Notes under the pieces: generated by a model
Told to the model about the DNA's origin: nothing
Seen by the model: only the letters and a program-made list of their open reading frames with translations
Database searches by the model: none
Part shown: piece by piece, positions 1 through 10,751 of the stretch
Numbering within the stretch: the first letter of the stretch is position 1
Layout of the letters: each line of letters opens with the position of its first letter
Made by a program: the position numbers and the translations under genes
NCBI GenBank assembly: GCA_004151065.3
Contig: NWUY0300016635.1
Coordinates: forward strand, 21,590 to 37,950
DNA length: 16,361 nucleotides
Origin: Larix sibirica
Lineage: Eukaryota > Streptophyta > Pinopsida > Pinales > Pinaceae
Direction of reading: 5' to 3'

Positions 1-26
1 CTTCCACTCCAAAAACAATTATTATA

Positions 27-52
27 ATTATTATTATTATTATTATTATTAT
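27..52. repeat. (ATT)n microsatellite
   Basis: Eight uninterrupted ATT units followed by a partial unit lie inside a longer ATT/ATA-rich stretch (about 18-82). This is a simple sequence repeat and is likely to vary in length between individuals. Confidence 0.9.
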
Positions 53-2985
53 CATAATGAGCTATTGTAATTATTATAATTTGGGTGGAAAATGTGGACA
101 GAGTCATTATTGACTCCAAGGGAAACTAAGAAGTAAATATGTTTGTGGGTTGGAACTGTTACACAAAAATTATATTAAGGCATCAATTCTATTTAAAGGT
201 TTTTTTCTCCTTAAATCCTAAACAATTCATTTAGCGATAATGGTGGAAAATTATATGGTCACTCTAAAAAAAATTATAAATAATTTTTCCCGAAGAGGCC
301 AAACTATTTAACATCTAGTTACTTGTTAAGAATTTCAATCATGAAACAACCTTTACTTATGAAGTAGTGACATTTCACTATTAGTCCTTTGTTCACTTAT
401 AAAATTGCAATTAGTTGCATGGAATTGTATTTCAACAATAAATATGGATTAATAGTGAGAGACAAACATATTTTGTTGTTTCTCTTAGAGTATGGCTCTT
501 CCTTTTTTTGGTTTTGAAGGCTTCAACCACACAGTAAAATTCTCAATTGCTTAAAAATTTGTAATACCCTCCCTCATTTTTATTTCCTTTGGTTTAGGCC
601 TGTGGGATTTCTATTTGTATTTAAATGGAGTATTTCCATTGCGTCCTCTATGACATAGACAAGTTCAAAAAGATATTAGAGTGGTGTGCTTGATGTTATA
701 AGTAAAATCCTTGTTTGGACAACCTAACAATCAAAGTATAGTTGAAAATGTATCCATGAGTATTTAGACAATGTTAATATGGAAATATGATTTAATCTTT
801 CCATGTACTAATTCATCTTCCAAACCTTGCTAGGTACATTTCCTAGGTCATGCCCTTGAAACCAATTTCGAGACTTATGGCAACTCTAAGTGAGTTATAT
901 GATTTCAAATTGAAGAAAATGATATGTCATTAGAAAGGTATCAAGGTAAGTTACAACTTGGAAAAAATAAATTTGTATTTTAATTCCCACCAATAACACT
1001 TTAAACTATGAATGTCTACCACCAAAATACTACTCTAAATTAGTATTGATATTGAGAAATTTTGTTCTCAATAGTTCGGGATCAAAACTAAGCATATGAT
1101 ATAAAATTTGAAAGGTATCAAATAATCCTACATCATCATGAGGCCCAAATTCCTCTATAGGTTAGATTCAAAATAGAATTTAATTTATGAAGTCATGACA
1201 TTGAAATTTTTCTCCCCTCGCCCCCACAACCACCCATAGAAATGCAACTTGCACACTTCATAGGTTGGGCATACAAACTTGGAATTAGGAAAATCGGGGC
1301 TCATTAGAAATATTATTTTGAGTACTACATGTTGTAACCATTGAATTATTTTGAAACTTGACAACATAATTTTTTTATATTTTATGCAAGACATAGATCA
1401 CATGGAGCTCACCTAACTACCATCGAAAGGGGTCAATGTTGGATTTTTTGCAAACTTAAATCACATTTGACAAAATAGAACTTGATCAACCTAGAGATAT
1501 ACTTTGATGATATGGGAGGATTTCAAAACTCAAAAATAAGTTAGTGATAGTCTATCCAATGGCAAAAACATTGGGAGCTCGAAACAAACCTTGAATAAGG
1601 CTAGATTTCTTAATTATTATCATGATTGTGGGAATACTAAAACTCTTTGAGATCCTCTTTGTTTCAATATGAAGTTTTAAACCAAATACATAAGATACCA
1701 TGTCACTTCTATAAGAATGTGATTAGTGTCTAGTGAATTTTGTTTATAATTTTATGTTTAGTTATGATAAAAAAAATGGTTATTCATAAGTCATTTCATA
1801 TTTTTCTCCAATGCTCTTAAAATGCTATGAATTTATTAGTATTGTATAGAAAAAAGATAGTCATGAAGTTGACAACATAGTATCATTCCATTAATGAGAA
1901 GATAAAATTGAAATGAAGTTGAAGTAATTATCTCCCAATCTCCCATTACCTTCACAAATTAATTAATTAAAACATAAAATATCTCATGTTCGAATAGTAA
2001 TAATTAATTACCTAATTAATTTTTTGAATTATAAAAAATTAAGTTTGTATCTTAACAACAGAATTTGAACACTTAAATTTCAAATAATTTTGTATCACAA
2101 CATTTAATAAATCCCATAATACACAACAAGATTGACTAAGCTAAATTGATACATCTTCATCTAATTTAGATTTATTACCTTTAAGATTAGTGTTCAACTA
2201 TTTCAAAATAACGTACATGTATGCATATTTAATATCTAGTGATATAGTTGGCTCAAAGTAGTCTAAAAATGTTTGTCTAAATTCTACTCTGATACATTGA
2301 TCTATTAGAAGTTATAGTCAACAATTAATGTAGAGAATCCTTCATCATCTTTATATGCATGCAATTAGACTTGCATTCACCCGTGCTAAGTCTCACAACG
2401 TGGGAAATACATAAATTTTTATTGAGGACTTCAATGAACAACACTCAAATAATGCATAAATGATTTGACATAATCATCAAATATCACTTTGCACATGATT
2501 GGTGAAATAAATAATGCTTCATCCACACTTGAGAAATACATGTTTTATTTGGTATGATAAGAATACACAAGTTTAATGCATTTGATATTTTTTTACCACT
2601 ATGAAAACTTCTTGCATTGATTTCAAACTACTACTTATCCAAAAACAAGTATTCAAAGGAATTCATTTCAATAAATTCAGATTTTTTTAACACTTAAAAT
2701 CATCAAAAATAGGATTAAATTTTATCATTGTCATTTTTCCTTTATTTTCAAATTAAAATATTTAGGTGAGAGAAGGCATGAACCATTTATAGATATAAGT
2801 TGATGCATATGGTATGAGTGAAGAGCATGGTTAGGTCTCTAGAAATAAATGCTATTCATATCAATCTTGTTTTTATTTGACAAATGGGATCATTTTTTGT
2901 AAACATCATCAAAAAAAAGTTCAACCCAGAGGAGAAAGGTCAAAAGCAGGATTATGTCATTTTTTGCTTATTGAAAGGTACTTAG
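53..2985. other. AT-rich intergenic DNA, no gene seen
   Basis: All frames are densely interrupted and the base composition is strongly AT-rich, with many A and T homopolymers. I see no recognisable protein fragment, RNA gene or terminal repeat here. One 69-codon frame on the minus strand (1185-1394) has no recognisable motif. The stretch is best read as decayed intergenic sequence. Confidence 0.6.
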
Positions 2986-3260
2986 TTTGTATGTCATAGA
3001 TGTATTTCTCCTAAGGTCCTTAGTGTTGGTGTTGTTATTTTAGTGCATTCTAGAAAGGATAAAATGGTTCTAGCACATGGTCAAAGTGAGTGGGTAGATT
3101 TGTAAACTTAAAGTACTCTAGCTCTATACATGGGAGATAATCAACATAAAAGAGAGATTCTATAAGATCTATTGGACCGCCTTCATATTCATTTTTATAT
3201 GTATCTCCAACTCCATAAGATAAGTTATACCTATTAAAAGATTTTGATTTGAAGAATACA
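2986..3260. repeat. Diverged repeat module, copy 1
   Basis: The first part (about 2990-3075) has a CTAAGGTCC, TAGTGTTG and GTGCATTC series that recurs in the same order near 3930-3990. The second part (about 3100-3250) has ACTTAAAGTACTC, AAAGAGAGAT, TTGGACCGCCTTCAT and ATAAGTTATAC. These recur in the same order at about 4785-4925 with substitutions and small indels. A 106-codon minus-strand frame (3050-3370) crosses this copy, but the matching part of copy 3 is broken and I recognise no domain. It is probably an old transposable element family rather than a gene. Confidence 0.6.
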
Positions 3261-3789
3261 ACTACAAGCATAACCAATATCTCCAAAAATCCAAGGACAC
3301 TCATCTCAATCCATAAAGTATAACAATGAATACAAAAGGAGAAGACGATACAACTTAGGTAAGGCCACATGATTCCAACAATAATAGAGCATGCAATAAT
3401 CTTCCATTTGATTTAATGGAAATAAAATACAAAATCAAATTAGGGAAGAGAGCAAATACAAAAATGTCAAGCATGCACTTGTTAATGTTGAGATTTGTCA
3501 AGTTAATCTATTAGTATTAGGGATAATGAAATTGCTAATTTGCAATCCCTCTTAGAAGAGATAACAAGTGCACATACACCTTTAAGAAGTAATAAGGGGA
3601 TTTTTCCCATCTAGGGTAGGAATATTGTTCTCAAATTGCTACATGAAACAAAATATAGAACAACTCAAGAAGTACCATTAATTAGTTACACTTCAACCTA
3701 AATTACATTTATTTGTAGTTTTAAATATTTTTTTTTTAAAGTTTCCACCCACAACACCCCCTCAGCCAACAAAATCAAAGAATGGTGGT

Positions 3790-3990
3790 GAGTTGAGAAA
3801 GGATGGTGGAGAAAACAAAAGGGGAGTAGGGGTGATTATTAACTCAAATGTGATGGTGAAGATAAGAAGGGTGAACTAATCTCTAGTAAACTAAAGTTGC
3901 TTAATTTGTATAGCGAAGATCAAATTCTTCTAAGGTCCCTATTAGTGTTGTCCTGTTGGTGCATTCCAAAAGTAACAATAGCGGTTCCAA
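3790..3990. repeat. Diverged repeat module, copy 2
   Basis: The left part (GGAGAAAACAAAAGG, then GATAAGAAGGGT and CTAATCTC) matches the block at about 4510-4575. The right part (TTCTAAGGTCCC, TAGTGTTG, GTGCATTCC) matches copy 1 near 3010-3055. Copy 2 therefore bridges the other two copies and shows that the three are pieces of one longer repeat unit. No open reading frame is preserved. Confidence 0.55.
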
Positions 3991-4371
3991 TCACCACATG
4001 CAACAAAAAGAATATAAGCATAATGAAAGTAAACAATGTGGAACATCAATGAACTAAAGCAATGCTCAACTTATTTCATGAAGTGCACTGGATCCCTCAC
4101 TAAAGATTACCATTAGTTTTTGCTTCTCAATAAAAATAGGTCATTGCATATGAAGATATATTGAAAAGAGATAGGAGCAACATTATCCATGTCTCCCTAT
4201 GATTTTAAACAAAAACTTTAGTACAACTATGGTTGGTTATAAAGGTTTGTAAAAGAACAAAGGTATTGTAATACATTCTTTTGATTTTATATGCCATGTT
4301 TAATGCTAGATGTTGTTATCTCATTTCCTTACTAGATTCATGTTTGCATATCATCCATGAACTATATGGAA

Positions 4372-4555
4372 ATCATCCCACCATTAAGAAGGATGAACAC
4401 AATTAAGAAGGGGACAAGAAAGACGAGCGCAGGAAAGAAGGGGGGGGGGAAGAAGTAAGGTAGTGGTGGCGGGGATAAGAAGGATGGTGAGGGTAGAATA
4501 AGCATAGTGGAGAAAACAAAAAGTGAAGAGGGGGTTATGATAAGAAGGGTAGTGA
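4372..4555 (+). other. Purine-rich tract with a run of ten G
   Basis: The plus strand is almost all A and G over about 180 bases, built from AAGAAGG-like words. It has an uninterrupted run of ten G at 4440-4449, then GGTAGTGGTGGCGGGG. The pyrimidine-rich complement gives an open 66-codon minus frame of Pro, Phe and Leu codons (4362-4562). I take that frame to be a composition artefact. The strand asymmetry could support triplex or G-quadruplex structures. Confidence 0.7.
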
Positions 4556-4940
4556 TGACCAAACTACCTCCTCGACCTTATCTTTATATAAACTAAAACG
4601 TTGTAAAAAATGGAGATTGACGACCAAGATTTTCAAATCACTTATCAATGTACAACTGATGACTGTGAATGTTTTAAGAAAATGATATTTTGATAATAAT
4701 TTCTTAATTATGTGGTCACTTGTGTGAATGAAATATAGATAAGAGGTTATGAGTTAGTTGAAACCATGGAAAAGAGTGGGTATATTTTTTAAAATTTAAG
4801 TACTCAAGCTTGAAGCATATGGGATAGTAGATTGAAAAGAGAGATATTGTAACAACCATTGGACAACCTTCATGTTCATATTAATTTGTGTCTTCACTTT
4901 CATAAGTTATACTTACCATAATAAAAAAAGTATTGTTTTT
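4490..4940. repeat. Diverged repeat module, copy 3
   Basis: Its left end shares GGAGAAAACAAAAAG and GATAAGAAGGGT with copy 2. Its right end (4770-4925) shares TTTAAGTACTC, AAAGAGAGAT, TTGGACAACCTTCAT and ATAAGTTATAC with copy 1. Similarity is clear but the copies are well diverged, so the duplication is old. Orientation is the same in all three copies. Confidence 0.55.
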
Positions 4941-5311
4941 AAACCTACATAATGAATCCATTTCTTGATAAATTTGTAAATATTTCTTTCATAGAAATCC
5001 TTATATGAAAAACAATCAAGTGAAATATTAAAGCACTAATGTTGATTAGAATCGACTAAAAGGATTTTATCAACGATGTGTATTCCTTTTTCCTTCTTGG
5101 GAGATAATAGAATAAAAATACCCATGGGAGAAACGAACATGAGGTCCGAGTAAAGTCTAAATAAATTTCCATCTTTGAGAGAGGTTAGAGAAATGCATTA
5201 TATTTCTCAAAGGAAGTATTAAGAAGATGTGAAATCAAATTATTCTTCTTTAATACCACTCATTTTGTCCCTTCCCTGCCAAGGCAGGACAAAAGCAATG
5301 GCTAAATTCAA
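4941..5311. other. Intergenic; one bulged inverted repeat
   Basis: No gene is seen. At 5263-5294 the arms TTTTGTC and GACAAAA flank CCTGCC and GGCAGG, giving a compact bulged inverted repeat just before the duplicated segment at 5312. It has no T tract or other feature that would assign a role. Confidence 0.4.
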
Positions 5312-5577
5312 CCAATAAGGTTCAGTGGAAGATTGCAATACTAATGAACTAAGCCAACTAAGAAGTGGAAGAATAGAGATATTGATGGATCAAAAATGTT
5401 TTGTAAGTAGGCTTGAATCCATGGGAAACTAAAAGGTTGTGATATGAAGATATAAACGTATTATCAATCCCACCAAAATCAAATGGAAAAATTCTTTAGC
5501 ATGAATATAGTTTAGGTAGTATATCACAACATCAAGTACTTAACAACACTGTAAATGGTGGTTGTTTTTCTTCTTCA
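5312..5577. repeat. ~300-bp tandem duplication, copy 1
   Basis: Landmarks in order are AGATTGCAATA (5330), CAACTAAGAAGTGGAA, TTGATGGAT, GAGAACTAAAAG-like (here GGAAACTAAAAG), AATCCCACCAAAAT, TAGTATATCA and GGTGGTTGTTTTTCTTCTTC (5557-5576). The same series occurs 298-311 bp downstream. The copies align along nearly their full length with many substitutions, so this is an old duplication or two neighbouring insertions of one element. Confidence 0.75.
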
Positions 5578-5608
5578 GTGGTTGGACACATGAAAAGGAT
5601 ACTAAATC

Positions 5609-5888
5609 AAGGGAACAAAGAAGTTAAAGATTGCAATATTTATGTATTAAGACAACTATGAAGTGGAAAAGTAGAGAAACTGATGGATAGAAATTGCACT
5701 CTAGGCAAGCTTAGATCTCTGGAGAACTAAAAGATTGTGATTTGAGGATTTATGGAGGTTTTATTAATCCCACGAAAATAAAATAAGATTATAAGAAATC
5801 ATTTTTTTATCATAAATCTAGGCTAAGTAGTATATCATAATACTAGGTACTTAGCAACAATTTGAATGGTGGTTGTTTTTCTTCTTCA
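5609..5888. repeat. ~300-bp tandem duplication, copy 2
   Basis: This is the second copy, with AGATTGCAATA at 5628, AACTATGAAGTGGAA, CTGATGGAT, GAGAACTAAAAG, AATCCCACGAAAAT, TAGTATATCA and GGTGGTTGTTTTTCTTCTTC ending at 5887. Neither copy has a preserved reading frame. I see no terminal inverted repeats or target-site duplication that would name a transposon class. Confidence 0.75.
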
Positions 5889-7149
5889 ATATAGTGTATT
5901 AGCTTAAACTTTAAAAAGAATATATAAATTTGCATATTTTTATCACGATTCCTCACATAATTAATTTTTACAAATTACACTATTAACCATCATTAACTAA
6001 CACACGCACAAATATGATATCATATACTCCTTTTATTAAATATATTATTTTGGCACTAATACTACACTAATAATATGTTAAATGTGTTTACATCTAATAT
6101 GCTACATTGATGTATGCAAAGAAAGCTTGATGCCATCGACATATGATTTATTTTAGTAAAATGGAAACAACAAAAAATGGCATCAATGCAAGTAGGTCAG
6201 AAGACAAAAAGAAAAAATGTTTGTCCCACATTTGTGGGTTCAACACAAACGTGACGCCAAAATCATGTCACCAAATCTTGACACGTGGAATGACAAAAAA
6301 TTGAAAATGTAAAAATGGATTATGGCAATGTAAAAAAACAATGATACATATTCATAGTAATGATGACGGTTAATTACTATCATTTAGTGATGATCGATGG
6401 AGCTATTTTACTTGAGTACAAATTGTCAATAGTCAATAAACTATCTAGTGGGAAAAAAAAGAAATCCACGCTAACCATTAACCGTTAAAATTCTTGGAAA
6501 ATCAAAGTAACCATTTGGAATTAAAACTCACGTAAGCGGGGAGCAAACCCAAGAAGGAAGGCTAGGAAACCCAAGAAGGAAGGCTAGTTCACTACAATTT
6601 AGTAGTGTACCATGGAGGAATTGGTTGAACTATTCTACCAATAATAAGGATCTGTTTGGGTTAGTACAACCAATTAAAAAATGAAAAAAAACTATCAATG
6701 GGGTAAGGAAACCATAATTCACATTGATACCAATCATTATAGTTTTTGTAAGGTCAACAACAGAGATATTTTAAGAGGATGAAATTTCTGCAACAAGTCT
6801 AATTATCAAGTATAAAAGAGATATGACAAAAAAAAATAGATATATTATTACGACTAATCCTATAAACGATTACAATTTTGGGAGTTATTTTGCATCTTGA
6901 TCTCTTCATGCCTTATATGTTGAGTGAGCACTACAGGGAAGATGCTAGAATATTTAGAAACTGATGAGTTAGTCAATATCAACTTGGCCTAAAGTATCTT
7001 TAGGTAAAGTGTGTTTCTTTAGTATGCATTTGTACTTATGTAATTTGATGGTCATCATATGTTCTACACAGAAAGTGATCCAACAATTCATCTTATCCTT
7101 GATACTAATGACTAGGTTGATTCATTGCTTGATACTTGATTGTTCCATG
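5889..7149. other. Intergenic, no gene; small symmetric motifs
   Basis: AT-rich with no recognisable coding signal. The most structured part is 6225-6290: CCCACA and TGTGGG arms around TT (6225-6238), GTGAC and GTCAC arms (6251-6255, 6267-6271), and a CACGTG G-box core in ACACGTGG (6282-6287). G-box and ABRE-like words act in plant promoters, but no gene start is visible nearby, so I assign no function. Confidence 0.45.
6545..6587. repeat. 22-bp tandem duplication (two copies)
   Basis: The unit AAACCCAAGAAGGAAGGCTA plus GG occurs at 6545-6566 and again from 6567. All of the first 21 bases are identical. It is a recent-looking exact two-copy duplication in otherwise decayed sequence. Confidence 0.9.
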
Positions 7150-7450
7150 ATCTCTATTTAAAAATCATGAAGGGTCATTTGTTGATGCTCAATTACGAGA
7201 AACTCATATGTAAAATATTTTTCTTTTGCAATAATATATTGCCTCACGTGGCCACATTGACTTAGGCCATGGGCAGTTTCCCTCTCTGATGGTCTTAACC
7301 TTGTAATACATTAGTGTGTTGATGTTTGATATGTTTGTGTGAGAAATTGCTTAAGATATTTGGCATGAGTAGAAATACCATGTTTTGTCGAACAACCATT
7401 AGATTTTATAACCATTTCACATAAACATGTAACATTTTGGGGACGATTTT
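7150..7450 (+). repeat. LTR-like dispersed repeat, copy A
   Basis: The order is TGATCTCTATTTAAAAATCATG, AGGGTCATT, ATTTTTCTTTTGCA, AATATATTGCCTCA, TTTCCCTCT, TGTGTTGATATG-like words and ATTTTGGGGA. It matches 10785-11045 on the same strand with many substitutions and some indels. A TATA-like CTATTTAAA followed by a short conserved leader resembles the U3/R part of a plant LTR. No tRNA primer-binding site was found beside it. The LTR assignment is inferred. Confidence 0.5.
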
Positions 7451-8362
7451 AGTCGAAGTATTTCATAAATTTCATTTTCTAAATTCAAAATGGACTAAAG
7501 ATTGTGACCCACCATTGGAACCTTTTGCAACTACCAATACTACTAATCAACTTTAAGGTATTTAGTATTTACAATTGACATATTAGAATTTTGAAGTTTG
7601 AACCTGTTGTTTCTTGTGTAACTATATGAAATTACTTTTATGTAAATATGAGCTTCAGAGTCCCCAGTTCATGGTGTTCGTGTGCTTCGACCCATTTTAA
7701 ACCCATAATAATATATTTTTCCTTTTGAAAATTCTCTATCTATGACATGTGAACTTTGCTTCTCTACAACCTAAAGCAATAAATAAAATAGTTATGCTCA
7801 GGGAATACAAGAAATAATGACAGCATGCCATTTGAAATTTCCTAATATTTGCATTGGTACTAATCATTTTGCACGAATAAGTATACATTTACCTATTATT
7901 CTCGAATCCAACATGGTTGTCAAAGCTGTTGAATTTTATGCTTGTTGAATGTAAAAGTGTTAATTAAGGTACCCGAGTTAGTAGTGAGTAGAATGCTATA
8001 ATGTTACGTTGCAACAATCAACTAATTTATTCCCAAATCAATTTAACAATAAAATTCTACATGACCTTCCGTGGGTTGCAATTTCCTGTAAAGAATCAAG
8101 TTTGAATATCTCTCATAAACATTAGAAGAACTTGTTAAGAAAACATAAGAAATGAACATGTTTAAACAAAGGGATAGAGTTTCGATTGCTAGAGAATTAA
8201 CATAGTTGCACGTGGTTTTTAAAAGCTAAATAGTTTGAGAACTAATATTTTCAGAAGAAAAAACACTATAAACTTGAGTTTGAGAACTAAGATTATTATG
8301 GTTTTCCAAGGCTAGATAGATGTTATATTCTCAAGGACCTTTTAGAAATGGATAAACATGCA
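7451..8362. other. Intergenic, no gene seen
   Basis: Frames are closed throughout. The only repeat noticed is a short pair (AGTTTGAGAACTAA with ATATT or GATT after it) near 8232 and 8277. Nothing else here could be assigned. Confidence 0.5.
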
Positions 8363-8536
8363 TAGGGTAGGAATTTGAAAATGAAACCGCTCGTCAAATT
8401 TGACGGTTTTGATAACCTTCTAACCCGGTCTTGATGGTTTTAACAAAGATTTATGACGGTTATTTGAAAATTTTGACCGTATTTTTCGGAAAAATCACCT
8501 TGTCATGGGAAATTTGCCCGTCAAATTTCATCCCTA
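8363..8536. mobile_element. Candidate hAT-type MITE, 174 bp
   Basis: The left end TAGGGTAGGAATTTGA and the reverse complement of the right end TAGGGATGAAATTTGA match at 13 of 16 bases and begin with the TAGGG typical of hAT termini. The interior is non-coding and carries a perfect 14-bp palindrome CGTCAAATTTGACG (8392-8405) and repeated GACGGTT words. The size fits a MITE. The flanking 8-mers (8355-8362 and 8537-8544) do not match well, so no target-site duplication is established. Chance inverted similarity remains possible. Confidence 0.4.
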
Positions 8537-9959
8537 GGCGCACATAGGGAAGGCGTTCTTTGAACTTACAAGCTTCAAAAGAGAAGTAAGAAATTCACAA
8601 GTACTATATAAAGGGAATGCAACAAAGTTTCCCCAGGGTATTCAAAGTCTTAAAACAAATAAATATATGATAGGCATATATAATGGATATTGACAACATA
8701 TATGCCACCATTTTGAACTGTGCAAATAATTTAGGATGTTGTGACCTACACGTGGTAAAATCAAATGCAACCTACCGATTCGTACCTTTGGGAACAAAGG
8801 GAACAATAGGATTCTTTGAAATAACATTTCTTTTGCATTCCATTTCAGGATGCTACATAAGAAATATTGCGACCTCACCTCTTCAAAATGATCCATTCTG
8901 CAATTAATATCATATAACATCAAGCAACATATGTATTTGTAAGCGTGGGTATTTCAAAATAGAAAGTTGATTTAGATGTAGTACAATCAAGGCAAGAGAA
9001 AACCCATAGTGGGATAGAATTTACTTAAAAAAACAATAAATTCTAGTGTAATACAAAATATGGTAATCACAAAGCCTTGAAGTTATATAACTAGTTCTCC
9101 AACAAGCAAAAATAGTAATATTTTAACACTTAATGATAAATGAATGGCAAACAATGTGTACAATAGAGACAACCAATAATGCAACTAAAGTTGGAATATA
9201 TACAAGGTCTAGAAGATCTCAAAAGTGTTAAATTTGATGACCACATTCAATATGTATATAACACAACTTGATTTGTATGTTTATAATGCAAGTTGATTTA
9301 AATGACAAGTGCTCTTTGAACACCTAAATTGTTTAAAAAAATAAAATCTCTTAATCAAGAAATTGAAATTATTTACTAACTTGTATGGAAGATCCATAGT
9401 GTCAATGGTTGACAAAAAAAAATTACACCCATCTTACTCCAATGGAATTAGACATTATCTTAACATCAAATGGAGATCGATGCAAGGCAACCACAAAACT
9501 TGCACACCATATGGAAAAGACATCCAATAAATAATGTATCTTCATAGGAGGTAAATAAAAAGGATGGACCCCCCTTGTTTAAGTAGGATGACATGAGCAT
9601 GGCATAAAATTGTTAGAATCCCAAGGTATCACATGAACGAAAGTTCAAAAATTAATCTTCCCAAAAACATCAAAGGATGAGAAAAACATATTTAGTCCCC
9701 GTAGCATAAACACACTTGCAAACATCTCGGTATCATATCTACTATATATAATAATAGATGGTTGGATCTCTAATCACTTCAATTAGTCCTTATAACAAGT
9801 TCAAGGTATTAGTTACAATGTGAAGTTGAGGACTCAAACGAGAAAAGAAAGAGCATAGTAACATCCTACCTTGTGAACCATTGAGTTCAAACGTTTCTGC
9901 AACTTATCCTACTAACTAGGCCATGTGGCAGTGGCTAAGCTGGACAAGTACTTTGTAAT
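8537..9959. other. Intergenic, no supported gene
   Basis: Overlapping open frames exist on both strands at 8642-8923 (74 codons plus, 93 codons minus). Neither shows a recognisable domain and they overlap antisense, so I do not call a gene. The rest, about 8930-9950, is AT-rich with closed frames. No tRNA, LTR boundary or inverted terminal repeat was found. Confidence 0.45.
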
Positions 9960-10181
9960 AAATCCCTTGAAATAATGAGTGCCACCCTCCTTGGATGTTG
10001 TGGACTATGAAAGGCCTAGTTCCCCAATGCAAAAATCCTTTAATAACTAATTTGCAAAAAAGTACTAGCAATGGAACTACATGTTTCATGATAATACATC
10101 ATAGCCAACTGATCATAGAAATACATTCAAGGGAATCACTAAAAGAAAAAAAACACAAAGTCAAGCTTGCTAGGAAATAAA
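9960..10181. repeat. ~285-bp tandem duplication, copy 1
   Basis: Landmarks in order are ACTATGAAAGGCCTAG, CCCCAATGCA, AAGTACTAGCAATGGAAC, TTCATGATAA, TAGCCAACTGATCATA, ATACATTCA and CAAGCTTGCTAGGAAATAAA (10162-10181). The same order recurs 282-286 bp downstream. A 61-codon plus frame at 9995-10180 lies across this copy but is not conserved in the second, so it is not called as a gene. Confidence 0.65.
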
Positions 10182-10244
10182 CAACTAAAGAAAGGATATC
10201 GAGGAAACCTTTCTTACTAGTTAGCTTGATTATTCTCTAGTTGT

Positions 10245-10467
10245 CACAAGCAAAAAGTGACCATATAATTGTACTATACATGCGCTTGGGAATCCCAATT
10301 GGAACATGGATTGTTGTTATATATGAAATTCCAATCCAAACAAGTACCAACAGAGGAAACACATAATTCATGATAAGACTTTGTAGCCAACCTATCATAA
10401 AAGTACATTCACATACATTGAAACAAACATAAAATTTAGAAAGCATTCAAGCCTGGTAGGAAATAAA
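10245..10467. repeat. ~285-bp tandem duplication, copy 2
   Basis: This copy has ACTATACATGCGCTTG, TCCCAATTGGA, AAGTACCAACAGAGGAAAC, TTCATGATAA, TAGCCAACCTATCATA, GTACATTCA and CAAGCCTGGTAGGAAATAAA (10448-10467). It has diverged from copy 1 by substitutions and small indels. A minus frame of 69 codons (10237-10446) covers it but shows no domain. Confidence 0.65.
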
Positions 10468-10751
10468 ATGCTAGAATCAATGGCAATAAGCAACCCTTTG
10501 GTGGCCCTTTAGACCAAAGTGCATCGACTTAAGTGGTGCTAAGATTTGGTGCTAATATTTCTCAATTCAAAGAGGCTTCTTGCTAAAGAAGGGTAAATAT
10601 TAGGATTTTTCTTGTTCCATAATATAAGTGTACTTCTTGAAAAGAAAAATGTTAAAAATTTCATAGATCAATCTAGATAACATGGACATTATATACAGGT
10701 TAACAGTACAAGGTAATCGTATAATACAAGTTAATCATAAATAAAAGATGA

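Noticed and set aside
1980-1994. GTTCGAAT word as a SINE B box
   Set aside because: No A box or tRNA-like head lies at the expected distance on either side.
4362-4562. 66-codon hydrophobic, Pro-rich minus frame
   Set aside because: It is the complement of a purine-rich tract; the apparent membrane-like protein is explained by base composition.
8642-8923. Antisense pair of open frames (93 codons minus, 74 codons plus)
   Set aside because: They overlap on opposite strands, neither has a recognisable motif, and no splice or poly(A) context supports a gene.
10237-10446. 69-codon minus frame
   Set aside because: It lies within one copy of a non-coding tandem duplication, is not conserved in the other copy, and has no recognisable domain.
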